A DNA stretch of 64,000 nt, from the NCBI GenBank assembly GCA_963849365.1, contig CAWKHA010000004.1, positions 1 through 64,000 of the forward strand, written 5' to 3'. The notes below the pieces were generated by a model that worked only from the letters and a program-made list of their open reading frames with translations, was not told where the DNA came from and did no database searches. The stretch is from CAVQCJ01 sp963849365. GTDB lineage: Bacteria; Actinomycetota; Actinomycetes; Prado026. How positions within the stretch are numbered: position 1 is the first letter of the stretch; each line of letters opens with the position of its first letter. This document shows, in pieces, positions 1 to 5,942 of this stretch. Both the position numbers and the translations under genes were made by a program.

Positions 1-1
1 G

Positions 2-91
2 GCAGACAGTCTCGTGGCTGACGATCTTCCTTGGTATGCCCCGGAGAGCGCGTCGCTTCTGATCTGGGTCCGCCTGCCAGGACGAACCTAA
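2..91 (+). CDS. C-terminal end of an unidentified protein (5' partial)
   Basis: The reading frame is open from the window edge and gives a plausible 29-residue tail ending ...SASLLIWVRLPGRT. Its TAA stop (89-91) lies inside the first GTGCCG repeat, as for other genes of this array. Too little is present to assign a family. Confidence 0.45.
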   Translation, partial: ADSLVADDLPWYAPESASLLIWVRLPGRT

Positions 92-102
92 GTGCCGATA
101 GG
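87..102. repeat. Cassette-boundary repeat R1
   Basis: CCTA-A-GTGCCG-A-TAGG: 5-bp complementary arms around the constant core at 92-97. It overlaps the stop codon of the gene on its left and precedes the next start by 40 bp. Confidence 0.7.
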
Positions 103-141
103 ACTCGCTTACGGCCCGGCCCGACCGACAGGATCGAGCAC

Positions 142-374
142 ATGACCGAAGAAGTGATCTTCGTTGCCCTGCTGGATGAGGCAGTCGAAAGTGTCGGCGT
201 CCCGTCCGTGCTGAACGCGAACAAGACAACATCTTCCGAATCGCCGACCAGCCATACGACCGCGCCGATGAAGCCTGGCAGTACGAGCCCGGCGACAGGG
301 TGGTCTGCGATCTCATCCCGACCAGTGATGGTGAGATCCTCGCCGCCGTTCGTGCGCCCTCAGACCGCGCATAG
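142..374 (+). pseudogene. Small hypothetical cassette protein, frameshifted
   Basis: ATG at 142 opens a frame reading MTEEVIFVALLDEAVE. The continuation resembling a known family of about 75-residue hypothetical proteins (CRRPVRAE..., then IADQPYDRADEAWQYEPGD, ending at TAG 372-374) lies in another frame. Skipping two bases near 190-191 joins the two parts exactly, so the gene carries a net +2 (or -1) frameshift. The 'DEAVE-CRRPVRAE' junction is what the family pattern, recalled from memory, leads me to expect. The stop codon is embedded in repeat R2. Real mutation or a sequencing error are both possible. Confidence 0.6.
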
Positions 375-389
375 GTGCCGTTCTAGTGC
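369..389. repeat. Cassette-boundary repeat R2
   Basis: TAG-GTGCCGTT-CTA with outer GC/GC pairing. It supplies the TAG stop of the plus-strand gene on its left and abuts the stop of the minus-strand gene on its right (389-391). Confidence 0.65.
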
Positions 390-583
390 TACTCCTCGAT
401 GCCGCGACGCTCCATCTCGGCCTCTGCCTGAGCCGCCTTGTCCCGCCACATGCGGGCTGACTTGGGGCTTCGACCCGTGCCCGGAGCGAGAGAGTCCGCC
501 GCGCGCTGCCTCGCGAACGTAAGTCGGTCGCGGACGCCCTGGTCGTTCAGACCACGGAGGTCCTGCTCCCACTTGTCGATCAT
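389..583 (-). CDS. Small hypothetical protein in a reversed cassette
   Basis: This is a 64-residue, charged, probably cytosolic protein beginning MIDKWEQDLRGLNDQGVRDR and ending in an acidic-basic helix (AQAEAEMERRGIEE). The ATG at 583 is preferred because GGAG lies 4 bp upstream. A GTG at 598 or an ATG at 661 in the same frame would reach into the next repeat. It is convergent with the gene on its left and bounded by repeats R2 and R3. I do not recognise the family. Composition suggests a helical protein without membrane segments. Confidence 0.6.
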   Translation of the reverse strand: MIDKWEQDLRGLNDQGVRDRLTFARQRAADSLAPGTGRSPKSARMWRDKAAQAEAEMERRGIEE

Positions 584-636
584 TCGACTCCGAGACACGG
601 GCCCGAGTGTGCCTCGTGAGACCGCCGGGTGGCGAG

Positions 637-677
637 CGCATATGTGCCGTTCGGTGCGCAAGATCCGGCACTAGGTG
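637..677. repeat. Cassette-boundary repeat R3 with extended hairpin
   Basis: TATGTGCCG (641-649) is followed 16 bp later by its inverted counterpart CGGCACTAG (666-674), giving a GTGCCG/CGGCAC stem. CGCA...TGCG brackets the left half. Of all copies this one looks most like a complete folded attC-type site. Confidence 0.6.
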
Positions 678-735
678 CGGGCGTGGCCTGGCCGCGGGAC
701 CTCGGGCGCGCCTACGATGCGCGCGGGGGCCGCCT

Positions 736-753
736 CGGAGGACCGTTCCTCCG
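736..753. other. Short perfect hairpin upstream of a lipoprotein gene
   Basis: CGGAGGA-CCGT-TCCTCCG, 7-bp arms, 38 bp before the lipoprotein start at 791. It could fold in the leader RNA. No function is assigned. Confidence 0.35.
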
Positions 754-790
754 GACGCCATGTCTGTATGCCTGTCGAAAGGCCGTGCCC

Positions 791-1282
791 ATGACGCCCG
801 TCGCCTCCGCGCGTCCCTCGCGCCACCTCGTCGCTCGAGTGGCGGTGGTGCTGCCGGCCGTGGCGCTCGTCGCGCTCGTGGCCGGGTGCAGCAGCAGCTC
901 GTCCGGCGGGTCCGGCTCGACGCCGCCGGCGTCAGCCCAGGCCACCACGCCCGCATCGACGCCGGCGGCCGCGTCATCGACGCCGGCCGCCGCGACCGCG
1001 GCGCTGACAGGCAAGTGGTCAGGCACCTACAGCGGCACGTTCACCGGGACGTTCACCCTGACGTGGACCGAGTCGTCGGGCAAACTGACTGGAACCATCG
1101 ACCTGTCCACATCGGGCACGGTTCCGCTGAACGGCACGGTCGCGGGCAACCAGATCACGTTCGGCACCGTCGGCTCGACCGCCGTCACCTACACCGGGAC
1201 GGTGTCCGGCGACACGATGTCCGGTACCTACACGGCCGGCAGCGCTGGCACCGGGACGTGGCAGGCGCACCGGACGTCCTGA
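791..1282 (+). CDS. Small secreted lipoprotein, beta-rich
   Basis: The 163-residue product has a basic N-terminus, a hydrophobic segment and a lipobox LVAGC at about residues 33-37, so it should be lipid-anchored outside the cytoplasmic membrane. A Ser/Ala/Pro/Thr-rich linker (about 38-75) follows. The C-terminal domain of about 85 residues has alternating Gly/Thr strands (GTYSGTFTGTFTLTW, SGKLTGTIDL, DTMSGTYTAG), like a small beta-sandwich. The frame is open upstream to 629, but ATG 791 directly precedes the signal sequence. Precise function unknown. It is one of two lipoproteins in the array. Confidence 0.75.
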   Translation: MTPVASARPSRHLVARVAVVLPAVALVALVAGCSSSSSGGSGSTPPASAQATTPASTPAAASSTPAAATAALTGKWSGTYSGTFTGTFTLTWTESSGKLTGTIDLSTSGTVPLNGTVAGNQITFGTVGSTAVTYTGTVSGDTMSGTYTAGSAGTGTWQAHRTS

Positions 1283-1317
1283 GCCACCGGTGCAAGGGCG
1301 GCGGTCGACCCGGCGGA

Positions 1318-1500
1318 TCACCGGTCGGCCACGGCGACCCGACCGTCGGCGGTCCAGCGCCGTGGTCTTACCTGGAGCGAGCAGGCGCGGGTGATCTCGA
1401 CCAGGTCGCTATCGTCGAAGACGGAGAGCCCGTGTACGCGCAGGTCCGCCGTCATCCGCGCCGGCGTCCAGTACGAAGGCGCGGGCTCATCGGTCCACAC
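1318..1500 (-). CDS. Hypothetical 60-residue protein
   Basis: The minus-strand frame from GTG 1500 reads WTDEPAPSYWTPARMTADLR and continues with a mixed polar sequence to the stop at 1318. The same frame is open further upstream without a usable start codon, so the true N-terminus is unsure. It sits between the lipoprotein gene and repeat R4. No family recognised and no membrane segment. Coding is supported only by plausible composition. Confidence 0.4.
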   Translation of the reverse strand: MWTDEPAPSYWTPARMTADLRVHGLSVFDDSDLVEITRACSLQVRPRRWTADGRVAVADR

Positions 1501-1545
1501 GTGTTTGAAGATGATGCCGACTACTGGCGCGACAAGGCCTGACGC

Positions 1546-1567
1546 ACCGAAGTGCCGTTCGAGGGCG
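1546..1567. repeat. Cassette-boundary repeat R4
   Basis: CGAA-GTGCCG-TTCG. The 22 bases here are identical to 2318-2339 (R6), which is the clearest evidence that the boundaries are copies of one element. The next gene starts 15 bp downstream. Confidence 0.75.
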
Positions 1568-1581
1568 CCTACCCTTGTCGC

Positions 1582-1860
1582 ATGAACGATGACCTCGAAC
1601 CGGGTAGCGGCCGAAGCCTGCGCAACCGATCTTCCCTTCGGTTCGTGCTGGTGTTCGTGCCGCTCGCGGTAGTCGTCGGAGTTCTGTGGGTCAAGGTCTG
1701 GCCCTCGCTTCCGGGTTGGACTCTTCTAGCCGCTCTGGCTCTCGCCGCTGTCCCTGCTGTGATCGTCCAGCGAAGGTTCGAGGCCCATGCTGACCCAACG
1801 GACGGGGAGCGACTGGCTCGGCTACGTGATGCTCTGTCAGAGGGCAACGAGGGACCCTAG
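1582..1860 (+). CDS. Small two-helix membrane protein
   Basis: The 92-residue product has a polar N-terminus (about 1-22), two hydrophobic segments (about 22-42, FVLVFVPLAVVVGVLWV, and about 48-65) and a charged cytosolic-type tail. ATG 1582 is the first start after repeat R4. Its stop (1858-1860) lies just before R5. Small membrane proteins of this type are common cassette cargo. No functional family recognised. Confidence 0.6.
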   Translation: MNDDLEPGSGRSLRNRSSLRFVLVFVPLAVVVGVLWVKVWPSLPGWTLLAALALAAVPAVIVQRRFEAHADPTDGERLARLRDALSEGNEGP

Positions 1861-1861
1861 G

Positions 1862-1885
1862 GCTAGCCACCGAAGTGCCGATAGC
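1862..1885. repeat. Cassette-boundary repeat R5
   Basis: GTGCCG core at 1875-1880, preceded by ACCGAA as in R4 and R6. The outer arms are GCTA (1862-1865) and TAGC (1882-1885). Confidence 0.65.
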
Positions 1886-1919
1886 GTGCGTACGTCATTC
1901 GCCTACCAGGGGGTCGTCC

Positions 1920-2312
1920 GTGGGGCTGTTCAAGCGACGTTCGAAGTCCGATGACGAAGTGGTTGACCCAAACGAGCGGTCGCCGCAACTGGGTCTGAAG
2001 TACAAGGACTTGGCCGTTCTCGGCAGCCTGAAGGACGCGGGCGCCGATCTCAGCCAGCCTCGACACGTTGTCTTCTATCTCTACTACCCCGACCAGGCGA
2101 GCGCCGACCGGGCAGGAGAGGTCGCCAGCGGCCAGGGCTATATCGCGGACGTGAGGTCGCCATCGCCGCAGCACCCCGGGCAGTGGGCTCTCGTGTGTGA
2201 ACGACACGACACGGTGACGTCGCCCGAGTTCGTGCGGAACGCCGACAACTTCTTCCAGGCCCTCGGGGACACGCATGGGGGCGAATACGACGGCTGGGAA
2301 GCATCCGTCTGA
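1920..2312 (+). CDS. RraB-family (ribonuclease E regulator B-like) protein
   Basis: The 130-residue product matches the RraB/DUF1260 pattern from memory: PRHVVFYLYYPDQASADRAG, a middle strand QWALVCERH, and a C-terminal helix ending in HGGEYDGWEASV. In Proteobacteria RraB binds RNase E and modulates mRNA decay. Relatives in Actinobacteria are uncharacterised, so a role in RNA turnover is only inferred. GTG 1920 is chosen because AGGGGG lies 7 bp upstream. The gene is flanked by repeats R5 and R6, with its TGA 2 bp before R6. An RraB homologue as cassette cargo is unusual. Confidence 0.8.
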   Translation: MGLFKRRSKSDDEVVDPNERSPQLGLKYKDLAVLGSLKDAGADLSQPRHVVFYLYYPDQASADRAGEVASGQGYIADVRSPSPQHPGQWALVCERHDTVTSPEFVRNADNFFQALGDTHGGEYDGWEASV

Positions 2313-2313
2313 C

Positions 2314-2339
2314 TCGAACCGAAGTGCCGTTCGAGGGCG
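2314..2339. repeat. Cassette-boundary repeat R6
   Basis: TCGAA...GTGCCG-TTCGA with core at 2324-2329. 2318-2339 is identical to 1546-1567. Confidence 0.75.
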
Positions 2340-2361
2340 GGTCACCTGCCACGATTGCCGG

Positions 2362-2586
2362 GTGAGCATCACCACCCAGATCAAGATCACCCGCGAGGAT
2401 GACGGGCGCTTCAGCGCCAAGATCGTCCCAACGCCATGGTCTGAGACTGACTACTGGTCGTCCGGCCCCATGGGCTGGCGTGACCTGTTCGCTGCGTTGT
2501 CCGCCCGGGGCCAACACTCCACCGACATCACCGACGCGTTCGACGCGGCTGGGGTCCAATGGCCTCCGGGCGAGGCAGCCCTGTAA
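2362..2586 (+). CDS. Hypothetical 74-residue protein
   Basis: From GTG 2362 the product begins VSITTQIKITREDDGRFSAK and includes a Trp/Tyr-rich turn (TDYWSSGPMGWRDLF). It looks like a small alpha/beta cytosolic protein. The frame is open to 2275, but that extension crosses the repeat and the preceding stop. The TAA stop (2584-2586) is the left arm of repeat R7. Function unknown. Confidence 0.5.
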   Translation: MSITTQIKITREDDGRFSAKIVPTPWSETDYWSSGPMGWRDLFAALSARGQHSTDITDAFDAAGVQWPPGEAAL

Positions 2587-2595
2587 GTGCCGTTA
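2584..2595. repeat. Cassette-boundary repeat R7, supplies two stop codons
   Basis: TAA-GTGCCG-TTA. TAA ends the plus-strand gene on the left, and TTA (TAA on the other strand) ends the convergent minus-strand gene on the right. Confidence 0.75.
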
Positions 2596-2781
2596 GGGGG
2601 CTGAGTACGGCCCCGGTCCGAGAGGGTCAGTGCTGTAGTCGCCCATAACGCACCACTGGCACATGTGCTCGCTCGGGCCGACGTGGTCGTACCTGTCATG
2701 GTCATGCAGGCACTCCGAGCACCGCGTCACCTGCTCACCGCACTCGGGACAGCGGAAGGGCTCGCTCGCTCCGGCGATCAC
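2593..2781 (-). CDS. Small zinc-ribbon protein
   Basis: The 62-residue product has three CxxC pairs, CPEC, CSEC and CQWC, spread over about 40 residues, with a His/Asp-rich spacer (HDHDRYDHVGPSEH). It probably binds one or two structural zinc ions. The start is GTG 2781. The gene is reversed relative to its neighbours and fills one cassette between R7 and R8. No function assigned. Confidence 0.6.
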   Translation of the reverse strand: MIAGASEPFRCPECGEQVTRCSECLHDHDRYDHVGPSEHMCQWCVMGDYSTDPLGPGPYSAP

Positions 2782-2791
2782 GCCAGCACCC

Positions 2792-2836
2792 TATGTGCCG
2801 ATATCGGGCTGATCGGATCCGGCAGTAGGTACATCT
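2792..2836. repeat. Cassette-boundary repeat R8 with extended hairpin
   Basis: TAT-GTGCCG-ATA (2792-2803). 15 bp further on, CCGGCAGTAG (2819-2828) is partly complementary to the left half (CTA/TAG, GCCG/CGGC, GAT/ATC). With R3 it is the best candidate for a folded recombination site. Confidence 0.6.
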
Positions 2837-2903
2837 GAGCGCGGTCCGATCAGGCATCCTCACTTCGTCGAAGGTCCTGATCGAGAATCGGGGGGCAGGG
2901 AAG

Positions 2904-3311
2904 GTGACGCGCCGCATTGTTCGCAGTTGGGCAGCCGCTGTCAGCATCGCGGTCGCGCTGGGTACGCTTTGGTGCATCTGGGCTGCGCTGCCCGCCTCGA
3001 CGCACCTGAGGCTGTTCGCCAGCCCCGATTCCCAAGTCACGTTCAGAGACTTCGGAATCCAGAACAGCAGCGGCGATTCTGAGACATGCATCGTTGACCA
3101 GTCCGGCGGCCACACGGCCGCAGACGCACCACGGCTGCCGGTCAGCACGGTCGTGCAGGGCCCGTGCCGGGACGTACCGTTCTTGCTCCGGCCGTTGTTC
3201 GGCCCTCCGGATCACATCAAAGTCAACTTCGGGCACGTCGGCTATTTCCTGTGGAGCTCGTGTGCGACCGGGCGCCCAGAGAACCCCTTGCCGGGAACAG
3301 CTCAGCAGTAG
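2904..3311 (+). CDS. Membrane-anchored or secreted hypothetical protein
   Basis: The 135-residue product starts with MTRRIVRSWAAAVSIAVA, a basic segment followed by one hydrophobic helix (about 9-29), so it is a signal-anchor or secreted protein. The rest is extracytoplasmic in character, with three cysteines (Cys in SETCIV, GPCRD and SSCATG) that could form disulfides. GTG 2904 has GGGAAG close upstream. Its TAG stop starts the degenerate repeat R9. Function unknown. Confidence 0.55.
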   Translation: MTRRIVRSWAAAVSIAVALGTLWCIWAALPASTHLRLFASPDSQVTFRDFGIQNSSGDSETCIVDQSGGHTAADAPRLPVSTVVQGPCRDVPFLLRPLFGPPDHIKVNFGHVGYFLWSSCATGRPENPLPGTAQQ

Positions 3312-3320
3312 TTCCGCCTA
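3309..3320. repeat. Degenerate cassette repeat R9
   Basis: TAG-TTCCGC-CTA: same architecture (stop codon, 6-bp centre, complementary arm) but with a changed core. Confidence 0.4.
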
Positions 3321-3371
3321 GACGACTAACCGCACCGAGGCTTCGATCACGGGCGCGTGGTGGGCGGTCCG

Positions 3372-3584
3372 ATGGGCCAGGATGGGCGGGTGTCCGGAGA
3401 CCGATGCTGGTGCGCCGAGCTGCCCGACACCCTTCCGGGCATTGTGCTCACGGATGACGTGCGACTGGCGGGCGTGGTCACCGAGGTGTCGGTGACACCC
3501 CGTCTGGCGACTTACCGGTGTCCCGTGTGCGGCCAGATGTGGGAAGACCGCTACCTGGAACGGGCTGGGCTCTTCAAGATCTGA
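3372..3584 (+). CDS. Small zinc-ribbon-like hypothetical protein
   Basis: About 70 residues with a C-terminal CPVCGQMWEDRYLERAGLF segment and an upstream CWC, resembling half of a zinc ribbon. The frame allows GTG 3357, ATG 3372 or GTG 3390. ATG is used here, but the start is undecided. It lies between degenerate repeats R9 and R10. No specific role can be given. Confidence 0.5.
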   Translation: MGQDGRVSGDRCWCAELPDTLPGIVLTDDVRLAGVVTEVSVTPRLATYRCPVCGQMWEDRYLERAGLFKI

Positions 3585-3588
3585 GGGC

Positions 3589-3610
3589 GCACCGACGTGC
3601 CCAGTGGTGC
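3589..3610. repeat. Degenerate cassette repeat R10
   Basis: GCACC (3589-3593) and GGTGC (3606-3610) flank GACGTGCCCAGT, close to the ACCGAAGTGCCG of R4-R6. Confidence 0.45.
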
Positions 3611-3749
3611 ACGCTGGACGGATTCGGCATTGGCTACGCGCCGAACCTCCGTGGCGTCTGCCCTGCGGGTCGGTATCGATCCCTTCCCCATGCGTGCACA
3701 GCGCAGTAGCGTGCAGGCTCAGGCGGGGGGCCGCCTCCTGGGAGCCGGC

Positions 3750-4355
3750 ATGGCCAAGGTCATCGGCTGCGGATCGCTTCTTGCCGCGACCATCCTCACC
3801 ACTTCGTGCACTGGAACGGATCCGGTCTCATCGTCGCCCCAGCCGAGCGCGACGTCACCATCCGCAGGTGGGTCACAGGCGGCTGCATTCGGTCCAACAA
3901 CGTTCACTTCCGGGACCTACGGATACACCGTGAGCCTTCCGGCGGGTTGGGCCACGATCCAGGCTCAGAAGGCATGGGACGGCAAGCGACTTTCTTCCGA
4001 ATCTCCCGAGGTCGACCAGTTGACCAGTCCGGCGTCCGCGAGTTCATGGGCGCTGGCCGGGCCGTCGACACAGAAGCTCGCCGCATTCACGGCCTCGATG
4101 ATCGCTACAAACGCCCGCGACCACGGCGACACCTGTCCAGCCAAGCCGGAGAAGACGGTTCCGATCATCATCGGCGCCGGTCCGGGGACTCTGCTCGCCT
4201 ACAACTGCGGAATCCTCATCAACCTCGCCGCAGCGGTCCACAACGGTGTCGGCTACCAGTTCGGGTTCCGCGACCCAGCCGTGCACACGGCGACTGACCC
4301 GGCGGATCAGGCGACGTTCCTGGCCATCCTCGCGTCGATGAAGTTTCCCGACTGA
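3750..4355 (+). CDS. Lipoprotein, secreted
   Basis: The 201-residue product begins MAKVIGCGSLLAATILTTSC with a likely lipobox (LTTSC). A Ser/Pro/Thr linker follows, then a domain of about 150 residues opening SGTYGYTVSLPAGWATIQAQ, a motif common in actinobacterial surface proteins of the PsbP/DUF1795-like type. Two cysteines (in GDTCPAK and YNCGI) may form a disulfide. The frame is open from 3597, but ATG 3750 gives a proper signal sequence. Cell-surface location is fairly safe. Function is not known. Confidence 0.6.
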   Translation: MAKVIGCGSLLAATILTTSCTGTDPVSSSPQPSATSPSAGGSQAAAFGPTTFTSGTYGYTVSLPAGWATIQAQKAWDGKRLSSESPEVDQLTSPASASSWALAGPSTQKLAAFTASMIATNARDHGDTCPAKPEKTVPIIIGAGPGTLLAYNCGILINLAAAVHNGVGYQFGFRDPAVHTATDPADQATFLAILASMKFPD

Positions 4356-4557
4356 GCGGCATCCGTGCTGCTGCACGGCGGCCGCGTCGTCGAGCGTGTG
4401 GTGATCAACGGTCGACTCCACTTCATCGGTCGGGCTAGCTCGCCGGACCCTTCGCTTGAGCCGGTCGACTCGGTATGGACGAAGTTGCCGGCGTCACCGA
4501 TGCGTCCGGATGCGACGCCGGGTAGCCGAACCTATGTGCCGCTACATGCGGTCCGAG
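4356..4557. other. Intergenic segment between cassettes, no convincing gene
   Basis: About 200 bp between the lipoprotein stop and the GNAT stop. A plus-strand frame from GTG 4365 reads LLHGGRVVERVVINGRLHF but runs straight through the repeat into the antisense of the GNAT gene, so it is not called. The only recognisable element is repeat R11. Confidence 0.5.
4531..4549. repeat. Cassette-boundary repeat R11
   Basis: CCTAT-GTGCCG-CTACAT, core 4536-4541, with ATGT/ACAT arms. It lies 9 bp before the stop of the minus-strand GNAT gene. Confidence 0.65.
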
Positions 4558-5022
4558 TCAGTCGGGATGGAGCTCCAGTTCGAGGATGGGCTCGCCCTCG
4601 TGCACGTCACCGGTGAGCCGGAAGCCGTACTGCAGGTAGAAGCTGACAGGTGATGTCGGCCCGACCACGTGCGAGGTGAGCAACACGTGGGCGTCGGGGT
4701 GCGTGCGAATGTGCTCGACCACGAGGTCGAGGGCAGTGGTTCCGTAGCCTCGACCCTGGAACCGCCTGTCAACCAGAAGCCGCCGAAGGTAGTAGGGGCC
4801 GAGGTACGCGGGATTGTCGACCGTGATGCCGTCGCTGATCATCACGAATCCGACCGGCTCGTTGTCGGCGTACACCGCGCGGTACCACGGCTTGGCATCG
4901 GGATGCGCTTCGGCCTCCTCCAGCGAGTCCGCGATGCTGGCGACGTATCGGCTCTGCTCGTCGGTGACGGCCAGCGCCTCGACGACGACACGGTTGTCCA
5001 CAGTGATTTCACGCAGCGACAT
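4558..5022 (-). CDS. GNAT-family N-acetyltransferase
   Basis: The 154-residue product has the GNAT fold signature: acceptor-side strand PWYRAVYADNEPVGFVMI, the acetyl-CoA-binding motif A LLVDRRFQGRGYGTTAL (R-x-x-G-x-G/A) and the C-terminal PVSFYLQYGFRLTGDV. It should transfer an acetyl group from acetyl-CoA to an unknown amine. The overall pattern is like spermidine or aminoglycoside-type acetyltransferases. ATG 5022 is preferred over ATG 5130, because the extra 36 residues cross cassette-boundary sequence. The gene is reversed relative to most of the array. GNATs are frequent integron cargo. Confidence 0.85.
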   Translation of the reverse strand: MSLREITVDNRVVVEALAVTDEQSRYVASIADSLEEAEAHPDAKPWYRAVYADNEPVGFVMISDGITVDNPAYLGPYYLRRLLVDRRFQGRGYGTTALDLVVEHIRTHPDAHVLLTSHVVGPTSPVSFYLQYGFRLTGDVHEGEPILELELHPD

Positions 5023-5107
5023 CACCGGCACGGCGCTGAAGCTACACCCCGACCAACGTGGGTCGAATACGAGCTGGACTCGGCGACGCCAATATCCAGC
5101 CTGGTCG

Positions 5108-5121
5108 GAGCGAACATAGGT
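5108..5121. repeat. Degenerate cassette repeat R12 (inverted orientation)
   Basis: On the minus strand this reads ACCTATGTTCGC, sharing CCTATGT with R11 but lacking the full GTGCCG core. It marks the right boundary of the GNAT cassette. Confidence 0.35.
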
Positions 5122-5183
5122 GGCGCTCACCGGCAGCCGGTGGGATCGTCATCCGTGAGCACATCCGAGCCAGAGCCGAGAAC

Positions 5184-5369
5184 ATGGTGTTCACGCGGAC
5201 CATCTACAACTCGCAGCCGGCGGCGGTGCTCGCCGGGCAGTCCGTGACGACGTCCTGCGCCCACGGCGCGCTGGTCCAGGCAACGGTCGGGTACTACGTC
5301 TACCTCGGCCCGAACAACACTCCAGTCAGCAAGACCGTGTACTACACGGACGTGGCGGTGTGTTCGTAG
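5184..5369 (+). CDS. Short hypothetical protein, possibly a fragment
   Basis: 61 residues from ATG 5184 (MVFTRTIYNSQPAAVLAGQS), continuing as a beta-rich, Tyr/Val/Thr-rich sequence ending TDVAVCS. It looks like the C-terminal part of a larger extracellular domain. No signal peptide is visible. It is the last segment with array-like composition before the ordinary chromosome resumes. Confidence 0.4.
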   Translation: MVFTRTIYNSQPAAVLAGQSVTTSCAHGALVQATVGYYVYLGPNNTPVSKTVYYTDVAVCS

Positions 5370-5408
5370 GCGCGGACAGCGGGCAGGGCGCGCGGTCCGC
5401 AGGCCTCG

Positions 5409-5909
5409 TCAGGGTCCGACCCCCGGCACGGGTCGGCCGTCCTCGAGGTAGTGCACCCTCTTCGACGTTCCGGCGGCACGGACCCGGCGTCGCACCGGGC
5501 CGCTGAGCAGGGGCAGGGCCTCCGCCAGCGGCAGCAGCTGGTACTCGCTGATCTCCTCGGGCTGGACGACCACCGTGGCCAGCACGGCGTCGTCGAGCAC
5601 ACCGCAGTCGAACAGGAACCGCATGCCGCCCGGGCGACCTGGCCGCGGCCGCAGGAAATCGACGCACACCAGCCGCCCGGAGGTGACGTCGAGGTCGCAC
5701 TCCTCCTTGGTCTCCCGGCGGCAGGCCTCCCACGGAGTCTCACCGTCAGCCTCGATCACTCCGCCCGGGATCGTCCACCCGGCCTTGTAGGTCGGCTTCA
5801 AGATCAGCAACCGTCCGGCATGGTCTCGGACCAGCGCGCCGGCAGAGGCCGGGATGGCGGGAAGCACGAACTGCGGCTCGGATTCGGCGTCGGCGCCCAT
5901 GCCCTGCAC
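5409..5909 (-). CDS. Nudix hydrolase
   Basis: The 166-residue product carries the Nudix box GGVIEADGETPWEACRRE followed by TKEECDL, with the catalytic RE and EE residues. The one-residue longer loop is typical of the actinobacterial 'WTIPGG' subgroup. Such enzymes hydrolyse nucleoside diphosphates linked to another moiety. The substrate cannot be read from sequence. ATG 5909 is used, and an in-frame ATG lies three codons later. It faces the array's last gene tail to tail. Confidence 0.9.
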   Translation of the reverse strand: MQGMGADAESEPQFVLPAIPASAGALVRDHAGRLLILKPTYKAGWTIPGGVIEADGETPWEACRRETKEECDLDVTSGRLVCVDFLRPRPGRPGGMRFLFDCGVLDDAVLATVVVQPEEISEYQLLPLAEALPLLSGPVRRRVRAAGTSKRVHYLEDGRPVPGVGP

Positions 5910-5942
5910 GCTCCCACCGTAGGCCGACCCCGGCGCGGGTGC

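Larger units (their letters stand above)
1..5370. mobile_element. Cassette-like array of small genes separated by GTGCCG-core repeats
   Basis: Twelve short segments of roughly 200-950 bp each carry mostly one small gene, on either strand. They are bounded by a repeat with constant core GTGCCG and short complementary flanks, with exact cores at 92, 375, 644, 1552, 1875, 2324, 2587, 2795 and 4536 and degenerate copies near 3309, 3589 and 5111. Base composition is visibly less GC-rich than in the genes from 5.4 kb onward. This is the layout of integron gene cassettes or of a cluster of attC sites lacking an integrase. No integrase is visible, and the repeat does not match the canonical attC core GTTRRRY, so the mechanism is inferred. 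The array runs off the left edge. Confidence 0.6.

Noticed and set aside
186..194. Programmed ribosomal frameshifting at GAAAGTG
   Set aside because: The slippery sequence is weak and no stimulating structure was recognised. Mutation or sequence error is simpler.
87..4549. Repeats read as a CRISPR array
   Set aside because: Copies are short, unevenly spaced by hundreds of bases, variable in their arms, and separated by genes instead of uniform spacers.
4365..4616. An 83-residue plus-strand frame starting at GTG 4365
   Set aside because: It reads through the boundary repeat into the antisense of the acetyltransferase gene and resembles no family.
1..5370. Calling the array a classical integron
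   Set aside because: No integrase, no attI and no GTTRRRY core can be seen, so only 'cassette-like' is supported.
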